From: Prochlorococcus sp. AG-442-B03
GTDB lineage: Bacteria > Cyanobacteriota > Cyanobacteriia > PCC-6307 > Cyanobiaceae
Length of the DNA: 64,000 nucleotides
Direction: 5' to 3'
Assembly (NCBI GenBank): GCA_003212395.1
Contig: QCPU01000007.1
Span: forward strand, 1-64,000
Shown here one piece after another: positions 37,996-46,649 of the stretch. The position numbers and the translations under genes are program-made. Each line of letters starts with the position of its first letter. Position 1 is the first letter of the stretch. The notes beneath the pieces were generated by a model that had not been told where the DNA came from, did not search any database, and saw only the letters and a program-made list of their open reading frames with translations.

Positions 37996-39549
37996 TTAAT
38001 GCAAAAAATGCCTTTTTTGGGTAAATACCATCGAGATTCCTCTCGAATTACACTTATCAATACTTTCTTGGTCTCTTAGACTTCCTCCAGGTTGGATAAT
38101 AGCTTTTATACCATATTCACTTGCCAGTTCTACAGTATCTGCAAATGGGAAAAACCCATCGCTGGCCAAGACAGCATCAGAACATAATTTTCCAGCTGCT
38201 TTTAATGCAATTTTTGCTGCTCCAACTCTATTCATTTGTCCAGCTCCAATTCCAATAGTTTTTTGGTCTTTTGCAATAACAATTGCATTTGATTTCACAT
38301 GTTTACAAATTTTCCATGCAAAATTTAGATCTAAGTTTATTTGATTACTCGGATTTTTATTAGTTACTGAAATCCAACTTTCAGTTTTTTCTTCACTATC
38401 ATCAGTATCTTGAACTAGTAATCCGCCCATTATTGATTTAGTAGAAGTTTTATTCTTTTTTGGAAGTTGCTCTTTTGAAAACTTTAATATTCTTAAATTC
38501 TTTTTAACTTTTAAAATTTCTAAAGCTTCCTCATCAAAAGATGGAGCTACGACGCACTCTAAGAAAATATCTTTTAGGCGAATTGCGGTCTCACTATCAA
38601 CATTTGAATTAAAAGCAACTATTCCTCCAAATGCACTAACTGAGTCGCATTCCAAAGCATTCAAAAATGCTTGAGAAGCTGAATTACTTAAAGAGGCTCC
38701 ACAAGGATTATTGTGTTTTAGGATAACAGAAGCAAAAGTGTCAGTTGTAAGTTTATCTTTTTCTGTGTAGCCAAACTCTAAAACTGTTGAAAGTGCCGAC
38801 TCAAGATCCAATAGATTGTTATAACTTAAATCTTTACCTTGTAATTGTTCTGCTGAATTCCATCCAATGTTATTTAAACCATACCAGAAGGCTTTTTGAT
38901 GAGGATTCTCCCCATATCTTAAGGTTTTGATTAATGGATAAGATTCAATATATTTCGTAGATTGTAAATCTCTTTCTTTTCTTATCCAATTAGATATTGC
39001 AGTGTCATAGTCTGCTGTATGTTGAAAAGCTTCAAGGGCTAATTTTGCTTTATATGAGTCCTTTAATTTACCTTTTTTAATTTCTTCAAGAAAATATTGA
39101 TACTGACTAGGATCCACTAAAACGGTAACGTCTTTATGATTTTTAGCTGCAGAACGAATCATTGATGGCCCTCCGATATCGATATTTTCAATAGCATCTT
39201 CCCATTTAGCTCCCTGATCTACAGTTTTTTTAAAAGGATATAAATTAACAACTACTAAATCAATTAACTCAAGATTGTTAGCTTCTATATCTTTTTTATG
39301 TTCCTCGTCATTTCTTTTAGCTAATATTCCTCCGTGTATTTTTGGATGTAAAGTTTTAACTCTTCCTCCTAAAATTTCTGGAGAATTAGTAAAATCTGCA
39401 ACTTTAATAACGGGAATTTTTGCCTCTATAAGATGTTTGGCAGTTCCTCCACTTGATAGAATTTTATAATTAAATTGCTCTACCAATTCCTTACAAAATG
39501 GGATTATATTTTTTTTATCCGAGACACTTACAAGAGCTAATGGTGACAT
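37996..39549 (-). CDS. purH: Bifunctional AICAR formyltransferase / IMP cyclohydrolase
   Basis: Last two steps of purine synthesis to IMP. The 517-residue protein begins with the IMP cyclohydrolase (MGS-like) domain: ALVSVSDKKNIIPF, LSSGGTAKHLIEA, GGRVKTLHPKIHGGIL. The AICAR formyltransferase half has LRYGENPHQKAF, SVILKHNNPCGAS with the catalytic Lys-His, and GGIVAFNSNVD, ending ASDGFFPFADTVELA and IQPGGSLRDQE. Length and motif order are typical. It is divergent from the esterase gene with a 33-base spacer. Confidence 0.97.
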   Translation of the reverse strand: MSPLALVSVSDKKNIIPFCKELVEQFNYKILSSGGTAKHLIEAKIPVIKVADFTNSPEILGGRVKTLHPKIHGGILAKRNDEEHKKDIEANNLELIDLVVVNLYPFKKTVDQGAKWEDAIENIDIGGPSMIRSAAKNHKDVTVLVDPSQYQYFLEEIKKGKLKDSYKAKLALEAFQHTADYDTAISNWIRKERDLQSTKYIESYPLIKTLRYGENPHQKAFWYGLNNIGWNSAEQLQGKDLSYNNLLDLESALSTVLEFGYTEKDKLTTDTFASVILKHNNPCGASLSNSASQAFLNALECDSVSAFGGIVAFNSNVDSETAIRLKDIFLECVVAPSFDEEALEILKVKKNLRILKFSKEQLPKKNKTSTKSIMGGLLVQDTDDSEEKTESWISVTNKNPSNQINLDLNFAWKICKHVKSNAIVIAKDQKTIGIGAGQMNRVGAAKIALKAAGKLCSDAVLASDGFFPFADTVELASEYGIKAIIQPGGSLRDQESIDKCNSRGISMVFTQKRHFLH

Positions 39550-39582
39550 TATGGGAAAGTTTACTTACTTAAGAATATAAAC

Positions 39583-40200
39583 ATGAAATATGCTATCAAT
39601 CATGAATTTGTCTCGATTAGCTCTCAAACTGCAACTCATAGAATTATTTTGTTGCATGGTTGGGGAGCTGATTCAGATGACCTTTTAACATTTGGAAAGG
39701 AGATGACCGAAAAAATAAATCTTGATTTTGAGGTAATTTCTTTGAGGGCGCCTGGATTACATCCAAGTGGTCAGGGAAGACAGTGGTATGGATTATACCC
39801 ACATGATTGGAATGGAGCTGAGGTTGAAGTAAATAAACTTTTAGTTACATTAAAAAAATTTGATACTAATCAAATTCCACTAAAAAAAACAATTTTGTTG
39901 GGATTCTCTCAGGGAGCGGCAATGGCAATTGATGCAGGATTTAAATTAAATTTTGGATTAATTGTCGCTTGTAGTGGTTATCCTCACCCCAATTGGGCTC
40001 CGGGTGAAAACTGCTCGCCATTAATTATTAGTCACGGTTTATTCGATGACGTCGTGCCAATAGATGCTTCTAGGACTATTTATGAAAAGGTAAAGAATAA
40101 GTCTTCTAAATTTTGTGAATTATTAGAATTCGATGGATTTCATCAAATTGATTCAAATTTAATCAATTTTATAAGTTCAAATATAAGAAATATTATTTAA
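39583..40200 (+). CDS. Phospholipase/carboxylesterase-type alpha/beta hydrolase
   Basis: 205-residue serine hydrolase of the carboxylesterase/acyl-protein-thioesterase group. The oxyanion-hole segment is ILLHGWGADSDDLLTF (23-38), the nucleophile elbow is LGFSQGAAMAIDAG (Ser near 109), and the later acid and base are in SHGLFDDVVPIDASR and FDGFHQID (His near 187). There is no signal peptide, so it acts in the cytosol. The substrate is unknown. The 3' end overlaps the convergent DUF3155 gene by four bases. Confidence 0.85.
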   Translation: MKYAINHEFVSISSQTATHRIILLHGWGADSDDLLTFGKEMTEKINLDFEVISLRAPGLHPSGQGRQWYGLYPHDWNGAEVEVNKLLVTLKKFDTNQIPLKKTILLGFSQGAAMAIDAGFKLNFGLIVACSGYPHPNWAPGENCSPLIISHGLFDDVVPIDASRTIYEKVKNKSSKFCELLEFDGFHQIDSNLINFISSNIRNII

Positions 40201-40565
40201 ACAAAAGCATATTCGTATTCTTCAATCTCTTCCCAATCATCTGCAGTAAGTTCTAGACCTTCAAATATTTTTTCTTCACCAATTCCTTCAACTACAACTT
40301 TTAGTGATGGAAATAGAAAATGATTTTCTTCAGCATATTGGGCGCTAAATAACCCTTTTTCACCCCAAAAAAACCTATCTGTGGTATGTTCATTTCTTCT
40401 GACATTGAAGACAGAGGGCGCAGAGAGACCATTTTCAGCTATGAATCTTCTTGCTGCAGTAACTGGTTTATGTTTGCCAGTTTCGATATGATAAATAGGT
40501 ACATGTGCCATTACTCTTTGACCAGCCAATCTTCTTCTGCTGATTCTTTTTCTTTTTTTTGACAT
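40197..40565 (-). CDS. Cyanobacterial protein, DUF3155 family
   Basis: 122-residue soluble protein with a very basic N-terminus (MSKKRKRISRRRLAGQRV) and an acidic C-terminus (LTADDWEEIEEYEYAFV). The core VPIYHIETGKHKPVTAARRFIAENGLSAPSVFNVRRNEHTTDRFFWGEKGLF fits the DUF3155 family from memory; function unknown. The basic start suggests nucleic-acid or ribosome contact, which is inference only. It is divergent from the histidine kinase gene across a 254-base spacer that contains a palindrome and a structured segment. Confidence 0.75.
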   Translation of the reverse strand: MSKKRKRISRRRLAGQRVMAHVPIYHIETGKHKPVTAARRFIAENGLSAPSVFNVRRNEHTTDRFFWGEKGLFSAQYAEENHFLFPSLKVVVEGIGEEKIFEGLELTADDWEEIEEYEYAFV

Positions 40566-40628
40566 TGATCGGTACTCCTGAAATTATTAATGAGATTAGT
40601 CTTATTTATTTTTACTAATCTTATATAT

Positions 40629-40644
40629 GTGATTTTAAATTCAC
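40629..40644. repeat. GTGA-N8-TCAC palindrome
   Basis: GTGATTTTAAATTCAC has inverted half-sites GTGA and TCAC 8 bases apart. It lies 64 bases upstream of the DUF3155 start on one side and 13 bases before the structured segment on the other. It resembles a CRP-type operator but the spacing is 8, not the usual 6. Confidence 0.35.
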
Positions 40645-40656
40645 TTCAAATTACAT

Positions 40657-40734
40657 AGAGGACCCATCAACCCCTGATGTAGCTTAAAATATGATTAAAT
40701 GTTCATATTTAAGGCTGGCAAAAGTCAGACCTCT
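40657..40734 (+). ncRNA. Candidate cloverleaf-like structured RNA or leader
   Basis: Four nested helices fit this 78-base segment. The closing stem is AGAGG (40657-40661) with CCTCT (40730-40734). Arm 1 is CATCA (40665-40669) with TGATG (40675-40679). Arm 2 is AAATATG (40687-40693) with CATATTT (40704-40710), extendable by TT/AA and C-G pairs past a bulge. Arm 3 is CTGGC (40715-40719) with GTCAG (40724-40728) around AAAA. Arm 3 contains a G-U pair that only forms in the plus-strand RNA, which favours that orientation. It ends 85 bases before the histidine kinase ATG. It is not a tRNA: there is no T-arm consensus and the helix lengths are wrong. Confidence 0.45.
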
Positions 40735-40819
40735 TTATATATCTTAATACTTTTTTCATATTTTACAAGCCCTTTTTCAAGTTTTTTTTTAAAAAAAAAT
40801 TCTCAAAACTTTATTAATA

Positions 40820-41956
40820 ATGAATCTTTCAAAAAAATTTGAAGAACTAATTATAAAACAGCTGGAGAGTTTTGGTTGCTCAATGGGCGTGACTAATTTA
40901 GTTATGTATCTTGCTTCAGCTAAGCAAGGAACTAAAGCATCTTTTGAAATGATTGGTCAATGGCCTCAAATTGATAGGCTACTGACATCAATAGAAGATG
41001 ATCCTTCACTAAAAGTTTCATCGCCTAATAGAAGATGGTATCCGCTTCAAGAAAACGATATTCTACTTGGTGTCCTTAGGGTCGAAACTGATTTGAAAGG
41101 GGGGAATTGGCCAGTATCTCTTGATTCGAGATTAAAAGCGCTTTCAATATCTTTAGCTAAATGCGTCTCTATCGAATTAGAACGTCAAAACAAAAATAAA
41201 GAAATCAATTATTTAAAAAATCAGGTAAATGTCATTATCCATCAATTAAGGAATCCATTGGCTGCTATTAGGACATATGCAAAATTACTAATAAAAAGAC
41301 TTGGTTCAGATGATGACTCTATTGAAATAGTCGAACGCATGATAATAGAGCAAAAACAAATTAATCAATATATGGATTCTTTTTCGCAACTAAATTCACC
41401 TATTCAACTGCCTTTAGAAATAGGAGAGGAAAGATTATTATTACCACCAAATTTAGATAATAAAAAGGTAATAACTGTTCAGAGTTTATTGAGACCAATA
41501 TTAGAAAGGGGTAAAGCTAATGCGGATTTAGAGAATAGAGATTGGACTGAACCTTCTCTTTGGCCAGATTGGACTTTATCGCCATTAAAGGCAAAATACG
41601 CTGTAATTGCCGAAATTGTGGCCAATTTATTAGAAAATGCTTTTAAATATGCCCAAAAAGATGCTGCAATTGGACTCGTAATTACGAGTAATGGACTTTT
41701 TATATTTGATGATGGTAAAAAAATAACCAAAAATGAAAACGAGAAAATTTTTGAAAAAGGTTTTAGAGGATCTGCCGCTAAGAAGAAGGACGGCACTGGA
41801 GTAGGACTTTTTTTGGCGAGGAAATTGGCAAAACAAATTGGAGGAGATTTGAGATTGCTGGAAAATAACTCGATTGATAATACTGAGAAATTAAAGAATC
41901 TTAAGAAGAAAAATATTTTCTATTTAGAACTACCTATAAAAGAATTGCATGCATAA
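40820..41956 (+). CDS. Sensor histidine kinase (cytosolic, orphan)
   Basis: 378-residue two-component kinase. Residues 1-120 form a sensor-like, probably GAF-type, domain with no membrane segment. The dimerisation/phosphoacceptor H-box is VIIHQLRNPLAAIRTYAKLL (H141). The ATPase domain has the N-box EIVANLLENAFKYA, G1 FIFDDGKKI, F-box EKGFRGSA and G2 GTGVGLFLARKLAKQIGG. No response regulator is adjacent, so the partner is elsewhere; picocyanobacteria have very few such kinases. The upstream 254-base spacer is the longest in the window and includes a structured segment. The 3' end overlaps convergent cobS by 23 bases. Confidence 0.92.
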   Translation: MNLSKKFEELIIKQLESFGCSMGVTNLVMYLASAKQGTKASFEMIGQWPQIDRLLTSIEDDPSLKVSSPNRRWYPLQENDILLGVLRVETDLKGGNWPVSLDSRLKALSISLAKCVSIELERQNKNKEINYLKNQVNVIIHQLRNPLAAIRTYAKLLIKRLGSDDDSIEIVERMIIEQKQINQYMDSFSQLNSPIQLPLEIGEERLLLPPNLDNKKVITVQSLLRPILERGKANADLENRDWTEPSLWPDWTLSPLKAKYAVIAEIVANLLENAFKYAQKDAAIGLVITSNGLFIFDDGKKITKNENEKIFEKGFRGSAAKKKDGTGVGLFLARKLAKQIGGDLRLLENNSIDNTEKLKNLKKKNIFYLELPIKELHA

Positions 41957-42698
41957 ACAGCATTGCAGTTTCAACTAGTACAACACTTGCACCGCAGGAA
42001 TCCCCGTTGAAGCCTCCAATTTTTTTACCCAGTATATTTGGGATAGAATAGCTTAGAAAAATACCAATAAAGATAAGAATTAAAAATTTAATTAATATTG
42101 CTTTGGATGTAATTGAAACTAATTGGTATGCAATGAAAATTAAAAGAAAAATAATGGAGATCAAAGATTCTTTTTTAAATCCATTCCAAAACTTTTTGTG
42201 ACTAATAGATTTTTTCTTATAACTCATATATTTAAACTTTTCTATAAAAAATAAATTTGAAAATCTTCCCCAAAATAAGCATATAGGTAAAATAAAAATT
42301 ATTAGGTTTTGAATTTTCAGTATGCAAGCAATTTGAATTAAAGTTATAAAAACTAAAGCTTGAACGCCAAAGGACCCAACTTTACTGTCTTTCATGGCTT
42401 TTAAACGTTTCTTTTTACCCGCAAAAATACCATCGAAAGTATCCATTAAACCATCAATGTGTAGACCACCAGTAATTAAATATCCTGAAGCCAAACAAAT
42501 TAATGTAGATGCATAAATTGACCAAGAGTTTGTTCTTAAAAAAAGAAAAATATAACTCTGCATTATTCCAATAAAAAATCCTAAAGGCGGTGCAAATTGT
42601 GCAATATTTTTAAATTCGGGATTGATTAAAGGTATCTTTGGAAATGTCGTGTAGAAAATCCAAGATCCTGCAAAATTTTTTATTAAATATTTTTTGAT
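41934..42698 (-). CDS. cobS: Adenosylcobinamide-GDP ribazoletransferase CobS, non-canonical start
   Basis: Membrane enzyme joining adenosylcobinamide-GDP with the lower-ligand ribazole in the last steps of (pseudo)cobalamin synthesis. Motifs are TGGLHIDGLMDTFDGIFAG, the KDSKVGSFG loop, and GGFNGDSCGA near the C-terminus, with about six membrane helices. The first ATG in frame (42563) gives 209 residues and removes the conserved N-terminal part. The frame stays open upstream to a stop at 42714-42716 and encodes NFAGSWIFYTTFPKIPLIN, the expected CobS start region, but contains no ATG, GTG or TTG. I extend to an ATC at 42698, giving about 254 residues. Confidence 0.82.
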   Translation of the reverse strand: MKKYLIKNFAGSWIFYTTFPKIPLINPEFKNIAQFAPPLGFFIGIMQSYIFLFLRTNSWSIYASTLICLASGYLITGGLHIDGLMDTFDGIFAGKKKRLKAMKDSKVGSFGVQALVFITLIQIACILKIQNLIIFILPICLFWGRFSNLFFIEKFKYMSYKKKSISHKKFWNGFKKESLISIIFLLIFIAYQLVSITSKAILIKFLILIFIGIFLSYSIPNILGKKIGGFNGDSCGASVVLVETAMLFMHAILL

Positions 42699-42772
42699 GA
42701 GATAAAAATAGATTCAATATTAAATAATAGAGTAGATTAATGAAAAAGGATCAAAAAATTTTATAAATTATC

Positions 42773-43891
42773 GTGTTTGAATTTGAAATTACATCGAATT
42801 GCAGTAATACAGGGGCAAGAACTGGTATATTTCATACACCAAATGGTCCGGTAAACACACCAAAATTTATGCCTGTAGGTACTTTGGCAACGGTTAAAGG
42901 AATTTCATCTGAGCAGTTAACCTCTACAGGGTCAGAAATGATTCTCTCAAATACCTTTCATCTTCATTTACAACCTGGAGAAAAACTAGTTAAAGAATCT
43001 GGTGGAATACATAAGTTCATGAATTGGCCTCAGCCTATTCTTACTGATTCAGGAGGATATCAAGTTTTTAGTTTGGCCAAATTAAATAATATTTCTGATA
43101 GAGGTGTGGAATTTAAAAATCCAAGAGATGGTAGTCACGTATTTTTATCACCTGAAAAAGTGATACAGATTCAAATGGATCTTGGATCAGATGTTGCGAT
43201 GGCTTTTGATCATTGTCCTCCGCATACAGCTAACGAAAATGATATTGAGGACTCTTTACAAAGAACTCATTCATGGTTGCAAAAATGTGTTGAGACTCAT
43301 CAGAAATCCAATCAAGCATTATTTGGCATAGTGCAAGGTGGTAAGTATCCGAGATTGAGAGAATATAGCGCAAAATATACAAGTTCTTTTGATCTGCCTG
43401 GAATAGCAGTGGGAGGTGTGAGTGTTGGCGAGGCAGTCGAAGAAATACATAGTGTAATTAATTACGTCCCGAAATTCTTACCAATAAATAAACCAAGATA
43501 TTTAATGGGAATTGGCTCTTTAAGAGAAATTTCTTTAGCTGTTGCGAATGGATTCGATATATTTGACTGTGTTTTGCCTACAAGACTAGGAAGACATGGG
43601 ACTGCATTTTTTAATAATGAAAGATTGAATTTGCGAAATGCTCGGTTTAAAAATGACTTTTCTCCGATTGACAAAACTTGCAAATGCGAGACCTGTAAAT
43701 CCTATTCTCGAGCTTATTTGCATCATCTAATTAGAAATGACGAAATATTAGGCCTAACCCTCATAAGTTTGCATAATATTGCTCACTTAATAAGATTTAC
43801 CAATGCAATTTCTACGGCAATTAGAGATAATTGTTTTACAAATGATTTCGCTCCTTGGAAAACATCCTCTATTGCTCACCATACATGGTAA
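42773..43891 (+). CDS. tgt: tRNA-guanine transglycosylase (queuine tRNA-ribosyltransferase)
   Basis: Exchanges guanine-34 for preQ1 in tRNAs with GUN anticodons on the way to queuosine. The 372-residue TIM-barrel protein has [11 protein letters not shown] (catalytic-Asp region near 92), [13 protein letters not shown] (about 184), the second Asp in [17 protein letters not shown] (about 263) and the zinc ligands [17 protein letters not shown] (about 303). The initiator is GTG at 42773. It is divergent from cobS and followed 34 bases later by psbK, a gene order seen widely in cyanobacteria. Confidence 0.96.
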   Translation: MFEFEITSNCSNTGARTGIFHTPNGPVNTPKFMPVGTLATVKGISSEQLTSTGSEMILSNTFHLHLQPGEKLVKESGGIHKFMNWPQPILTDSGGYQVFSLAKLNNISDRGVEFKNPRDGSHVFLSPEKVIQIQMDLGSDVAMAFDHCPPHTANENDIEDSLQRTHSWLQKCVETHQKSNQALFGIVQGGKYPRLREYSAKYTSSFDLPGIAVGGVSVGEAVEEIHSVINYVPKFLPINKPRYLMGIGSLREISLAVANGFDIFDCVLPTRLGRHGTAFFNNERLNLRNARFKNDFSPIDKTCKCETCKSYSRAYLHHLIRNDEILGLTLISLHNIAHLIRFTNAISTAIRDNCFTNDFAPWKTSSIAHHTW

Positions 43892-43925
43892 CGTCTTATC
43901 ATAATTAATTAAATTATTAAAAAAG

Positions 43926-44066
43926 GTGCTCATTCTATTTAATACATTCGCTGAATTGCCAGAGGCTTACAAAGCCTTTGCCCCAACCGTTGATGTTCTT
44001 CCACTTATTCCTTTATTTTTCTTTTTATTGGTATTTGTTTGGCAAGCTGCAGTTGGATTTAAATAA
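43926..44066 (+). CDS. psbK: Photosystem II protein PsbK
   Basis: 46-residue precursor of a single-helix PSII core subunit, needed for stable dimers and plastoquinone binding. The translation from GTG is (M)[17 protein letters not shown], then [20 protein letters not shown], ending WQAAVGFK. The mature subunit in the family begins at the KAFAPIVDVLPVIP-like segment and the conserved end is WQAAVGFR/K. The GTG initiator is preceded by AAAAG. It lies 34 bases after tgt on the same strand. Confidence 0.95.
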
Positions 44067-44092
44067 AATTCTTTTAGTTTAGATTGTTAGTA

Positions 44093-45097
44093 TTAGAAAG
44101 GATTTTCAAGTAAAATCGCATCTCCAGAATTATCTACAGCACTCTCTATAAAATCAGCAATTTTTAATGCTCTTGAAGCTTGCTCACCATCTACCTCAGG
44201 TGTTTCTTTACCCTGAACGCATTTAAGAAAATGCTCCAGTTCTGCATAAAGCGGTTCGATGGAGGTTGTGCTAACTTCTTCGACATATCCATCATTTCTA
44301 TAAACTAATTCTCCATGCTCTGCTGTGTATGATTCATGAGACTTTCGATGGATTTGTAGAGAGTGATTTAAGAAATCAGTTTCTACCAGGCCATTTTGGC
44401 AGTGAGCACTTAAATTTCTAATTTTTTTATGACTCATTTTGCTGGCAGTTAAGCTTGCTATAACATTATTTTTAAAAACTAAAGTAGCATTTACATAATC
44501 TATTAATCCCTCGCTATTTCTTCCTCCAACAGCTGCTAATTTTTGTATTTTTGAGTTTACAAGCTCTAAAATAAGATCAATGTCATGAATCATTAAATCC
44601 ATTACTACAGATACATCATTTGCTCTGTCTGCATGAGGACTGTGCCTCCTTGCTTCTAAAACAACAATTTCTTCATTATTTACTATTTTATTTAATTCTC
44701 TAAAAGCAGGATTAAATCTTTCAATATGCCCAACTTGTAATAGACATTTACTTGCATTAGCGGCCTCTATTAAGGATTTTGCCTCGAACTCATCAGCTGC
44801 AATTGGTTTTTCAATAAGAACGTTAGTACCTCCTTTTAGACAATCTAGTCCTACCTTATGATGAAGAAGTGTCGGGACAGCGATACAAATAGCATCGACT
44901 TTTGGAATTAAGTCCTTATAATTTTTGAACCATTCACATTGAAATTGTTCAATAGCTAATTTACCTCTCTCTTCATTTGGATCTGCTACTCCAATGAGAT
45001 TTGCATCTTTGAGTAAACTTAGTACTCGAGCATGATGCCAGCCCATATTTCCTATACCTATGACTCCAACCTTTACGGGTGATGAGGTTGGTTGCAT
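44093..45097 (-). CDS. Gfo/Idh/MocA-family oxidoreductase
   Basis: 334-residue NAD(P)-dependent dehydrogenase. The N-terminal Rossmann fold has VGVIGIGNMGWHHARVL (10-26) and DAICIAVPTLLHHKV; the EKPIA motif near residue 96 is the conserved Lys-Pro of the family. The C-terminal alpha/beta domain includes GHIERFNPAFREL and MDLMIHDIDLILEL, with a His in a catalytic position. The substrate is likely a sugar, inositol or sugar-nucleotide, but it cannot be named from the sequence. It converges with psbK (26-base gap) and is 50 bases downstream of the CBS-domain gene on the same strand. Confidence 0.88.
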   Translation of the reverse strand: MQPTSSPVKVGVIGIGNMGWHHARVLSLLKDANLIGVADPNEERGKLAIEQFQCEWFKNYKDLIPKVDAICIAVPTLLHHKVGLDCLKGGTNVLIEKPIAADEFEAKSLIEAANASKCLLQVGHIERFNPAFRELNKIVNNEEIVVLEARRHSPHADRANDVSVVMDLMIHDIDLILELVNSKIQKLAAVGGRNSEGLIDYVNATLVFKNNVIASLTASKMSHKKIRNLSAHCQNGLVETDFLNHSLQIHRKSHESYTAEHGELVYRNDGYVEEVSTTSIEPLYAELEHFLKCVQGKETPEVDGEQASRALKIADFIESAVDNSGDAILLENPF

Positions 45098-45147
45098 AAT
45101 TTAAAATCCATGTATTTATTATCATTATCCTTCATGGGGATCCACAT

Positions 45148-46416
45148 TTAGCTTTTGGGAAGAATTATTTTAACACGATCAATTTTTGGACCTGACATGG
45201 AAATAACTTCAAATTTAATGTTATTGAAATCTAAAACGTCCCCAATTTTTGGAACCATTTGAAATTTTTCTAGCAGAAATCCAGCAAGAGTATGATAATC
45301 TGGCCCTTCTGGAATGGAACATCCTAACTTCTTATTGATATCAATAATTTCTGATTTTCCAGCTATTGACCATTTTTTAGAGAAATTATCTAACATTCTC
45401 ATGTCTGAATAAATTCTATTATTGAGCATTTCCTCTCCAACTATTTCGCCATTTAGATCAGCTGCAGTTATGAGCCCCTCTGTTCCACCGTGTTCATCAA
45501 CTACTAGTAAGAAAGGATTATAGTCTCTTACTATTGGAAATATTTCTGCTAATGAACATGTTTCTATAATTTTTGTTACTGGTAAAAGGAACGGCTCCAG
45601 TAATGTATTTGCTTCCATTTCACCTTTTGAAATTGGCTTAGCTAGATAACGCAAATCTAATACACCTAATACATCATCTAAAGACTCACCAATTACAAAG
45701 AAACGAGCATGGCGAGTTTTATCAACTTGTTTCATAAGTTCTGAAAAGGTTATATTTTTTGGCAAAGTTACCATTTCAGATCTTGGAATCATTACTTCTT
45801 TAACCTGTGTATCTTTTAAAGCAAAAACTCCTTCAAGAATATTTTTCTCATCTGGTTTTAAACCTGTTACATTATTTGTTTCTATAAGAGTTTCTAATTC
45901 TCCTGCGGATAAACCCGAGTTTAAAGAATCCCATTTGTTATTTAAATTAAACAAGCCTAAACAGGCGCTAGCAAAGAATTCTATTGTTTTAACTATAGGA
46001 TTCATAGCTTTTCTAACGGCATCGAAAATTGTTGTAAGCCTTAATGCAGCAGATTCTGGATTGTTAATTACTAGTGCTTTAGGAATTAGTCCAGAAACGA
46101 GAGTAACAACTAAAACAACAAATAAAAATAACAAAAGATCATAAAATCTATTTGACAAAATATTGCTTTTCCAATAATCATTAGCCAAGCTATTGCTGAG
46201 CCATCCAATTGCAATTAATGAAATTGTTACTCCAAATTGAGAGGCAATTAATGAAGATCTAAAGCGTTTTTGAATTTTTAAAATTGAAAATGCTCCTTTC
46301 TTTTTTTCTTCTATTAACCTTAAAACTTTACTTGGCCTTATTAATAAAAAAGAGAGTTCACTCGCTGCGAAAAAAGCTGGGAAAAATAAAAGAAATAAAA
46401 GTAGAGTTATTTTCAT
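45148..46416 (-). CDS. CNNM/CorC-type membrane protein with CBS pair
   Basis: 422-residue protein of the HlyC/CorC (TlyC) or CNNM group. The N-terminal DUF21-type part has about four membrane helices (about 1-20, 58-76, 85-110 and 130-150). It is followed by a tandem CBS module (MIPRSEMVTLPKNITFSELM..DDVLGVLDLRYLA, then VVDEHGGTEGLITAADLNGEIVGE) and a C-terminal CorC_HlyC domain (WSIAGKSEIIDINKKLG..YHTLAGFLLEKFQMVPKIGDVL). Such proteins act in divalent-metal (Mg or Co) homeostasis. It lies 18 bases from the CAT-anticodon tRNA gene upstream on the same strand. Confidence 0.9.
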   Translation of the reverse strand: MKITLLLFLLFFPAFFAASELSFLLIRPSKVLRLIEEKKKGAFSILKIQKRFRSSLIASQFGVTISLIAIGWLSNSLANDYWKSNILSNRFYDLLLFLFVVLVVTLVSGLIPKALVINNPESAALRLTTIFDAVRKAMNPIVKTIEFFASACLGLFNLNNKWDSLNSGLSAGELETLIETNNVTGLKPDEKNILEGVFALKDTQVKEVMIPRSEMVTLPKNITFSELMKQVDKTRHARFFVIGESLDDVLGVLDLRYLAKPISKGEMEANTLLEPFLLPVTKIIETCSLAEIFPIVRDYNPFLLVVDEHGGTEGLITAADLNGEIVGEEMLNNRIYSDMRMLDNFSKKWSIAGKSEIIDINKKLGCSIPEGPDYHTLAGFLLEKFQMVPKIGDVLDFNNIKFEVISMSGPKIDRVKIILPKS

Positions 46417-46434
46417 TCAATGACAAATAAATAA

Positions 46435-46507
46435 TGGGGGTGGCGAGGATCGAACTCGCCTTAGCCAAATTATGAGTTTGGTGCATTCACCAGATTGCTA
46501 CACCCCC
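46435..46507 (-). tRNA. tRNA with CAT anticodon (elongator Met, or Ile2)
   Basis: 73-base tRNA. The acceptor GGGGGTG pairs with CACCCCC, discriminator A. The anticodon stem CCAAA/TTTGG holds loop CTCATAA, so the anticodon is CAT. G1-C72 is paired, so it is not the initiator tRNA. Elongator tRNA-Met and lysidine-modified tRNA-Ile share this anticodon; sequence alone does not settle which, and I favour Met slightly. Confidence 0.9.
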
Positions 46508-46649
46508 CAAAGGAATTTATGTAATTTTAATTACATTGAATTTCAATATACAATATAAAAATAATATTTCAAAAAACACCTCATTAGGAAGTTTTTGTGA
46601 GATTTCTTTTTTTTCTTCTAATCTTTAAATATAAATTTAACTTTTACTA

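Noticed and set aside
37858-38079. Open frame of 73 codons across the doxX-purH junction
   Set aside because: It is a different frame of two solid convergent genes and has no recognisable protein features.
40629-40644. CRP (cAMP receptor) site
   Set aside because: Half-sites are 8 bases apart; CRP needs 6. Kept only as an unexplained palindrome.
40657-40734. A tRNA or tmRNA gene, because of the cloverleaf shape
   Set aside because: No 7-bp acceptor, no TTC-type T-loop, no conserved D-loop bases and no CCA-compatible end.
40782-40799. T9-A9 tract before the histidine kinase as a terminator
   Set aside because: A pure A-T stem with no G-C pairs or loop; common in this A+T-rich genome and 20 bases from the start codon.
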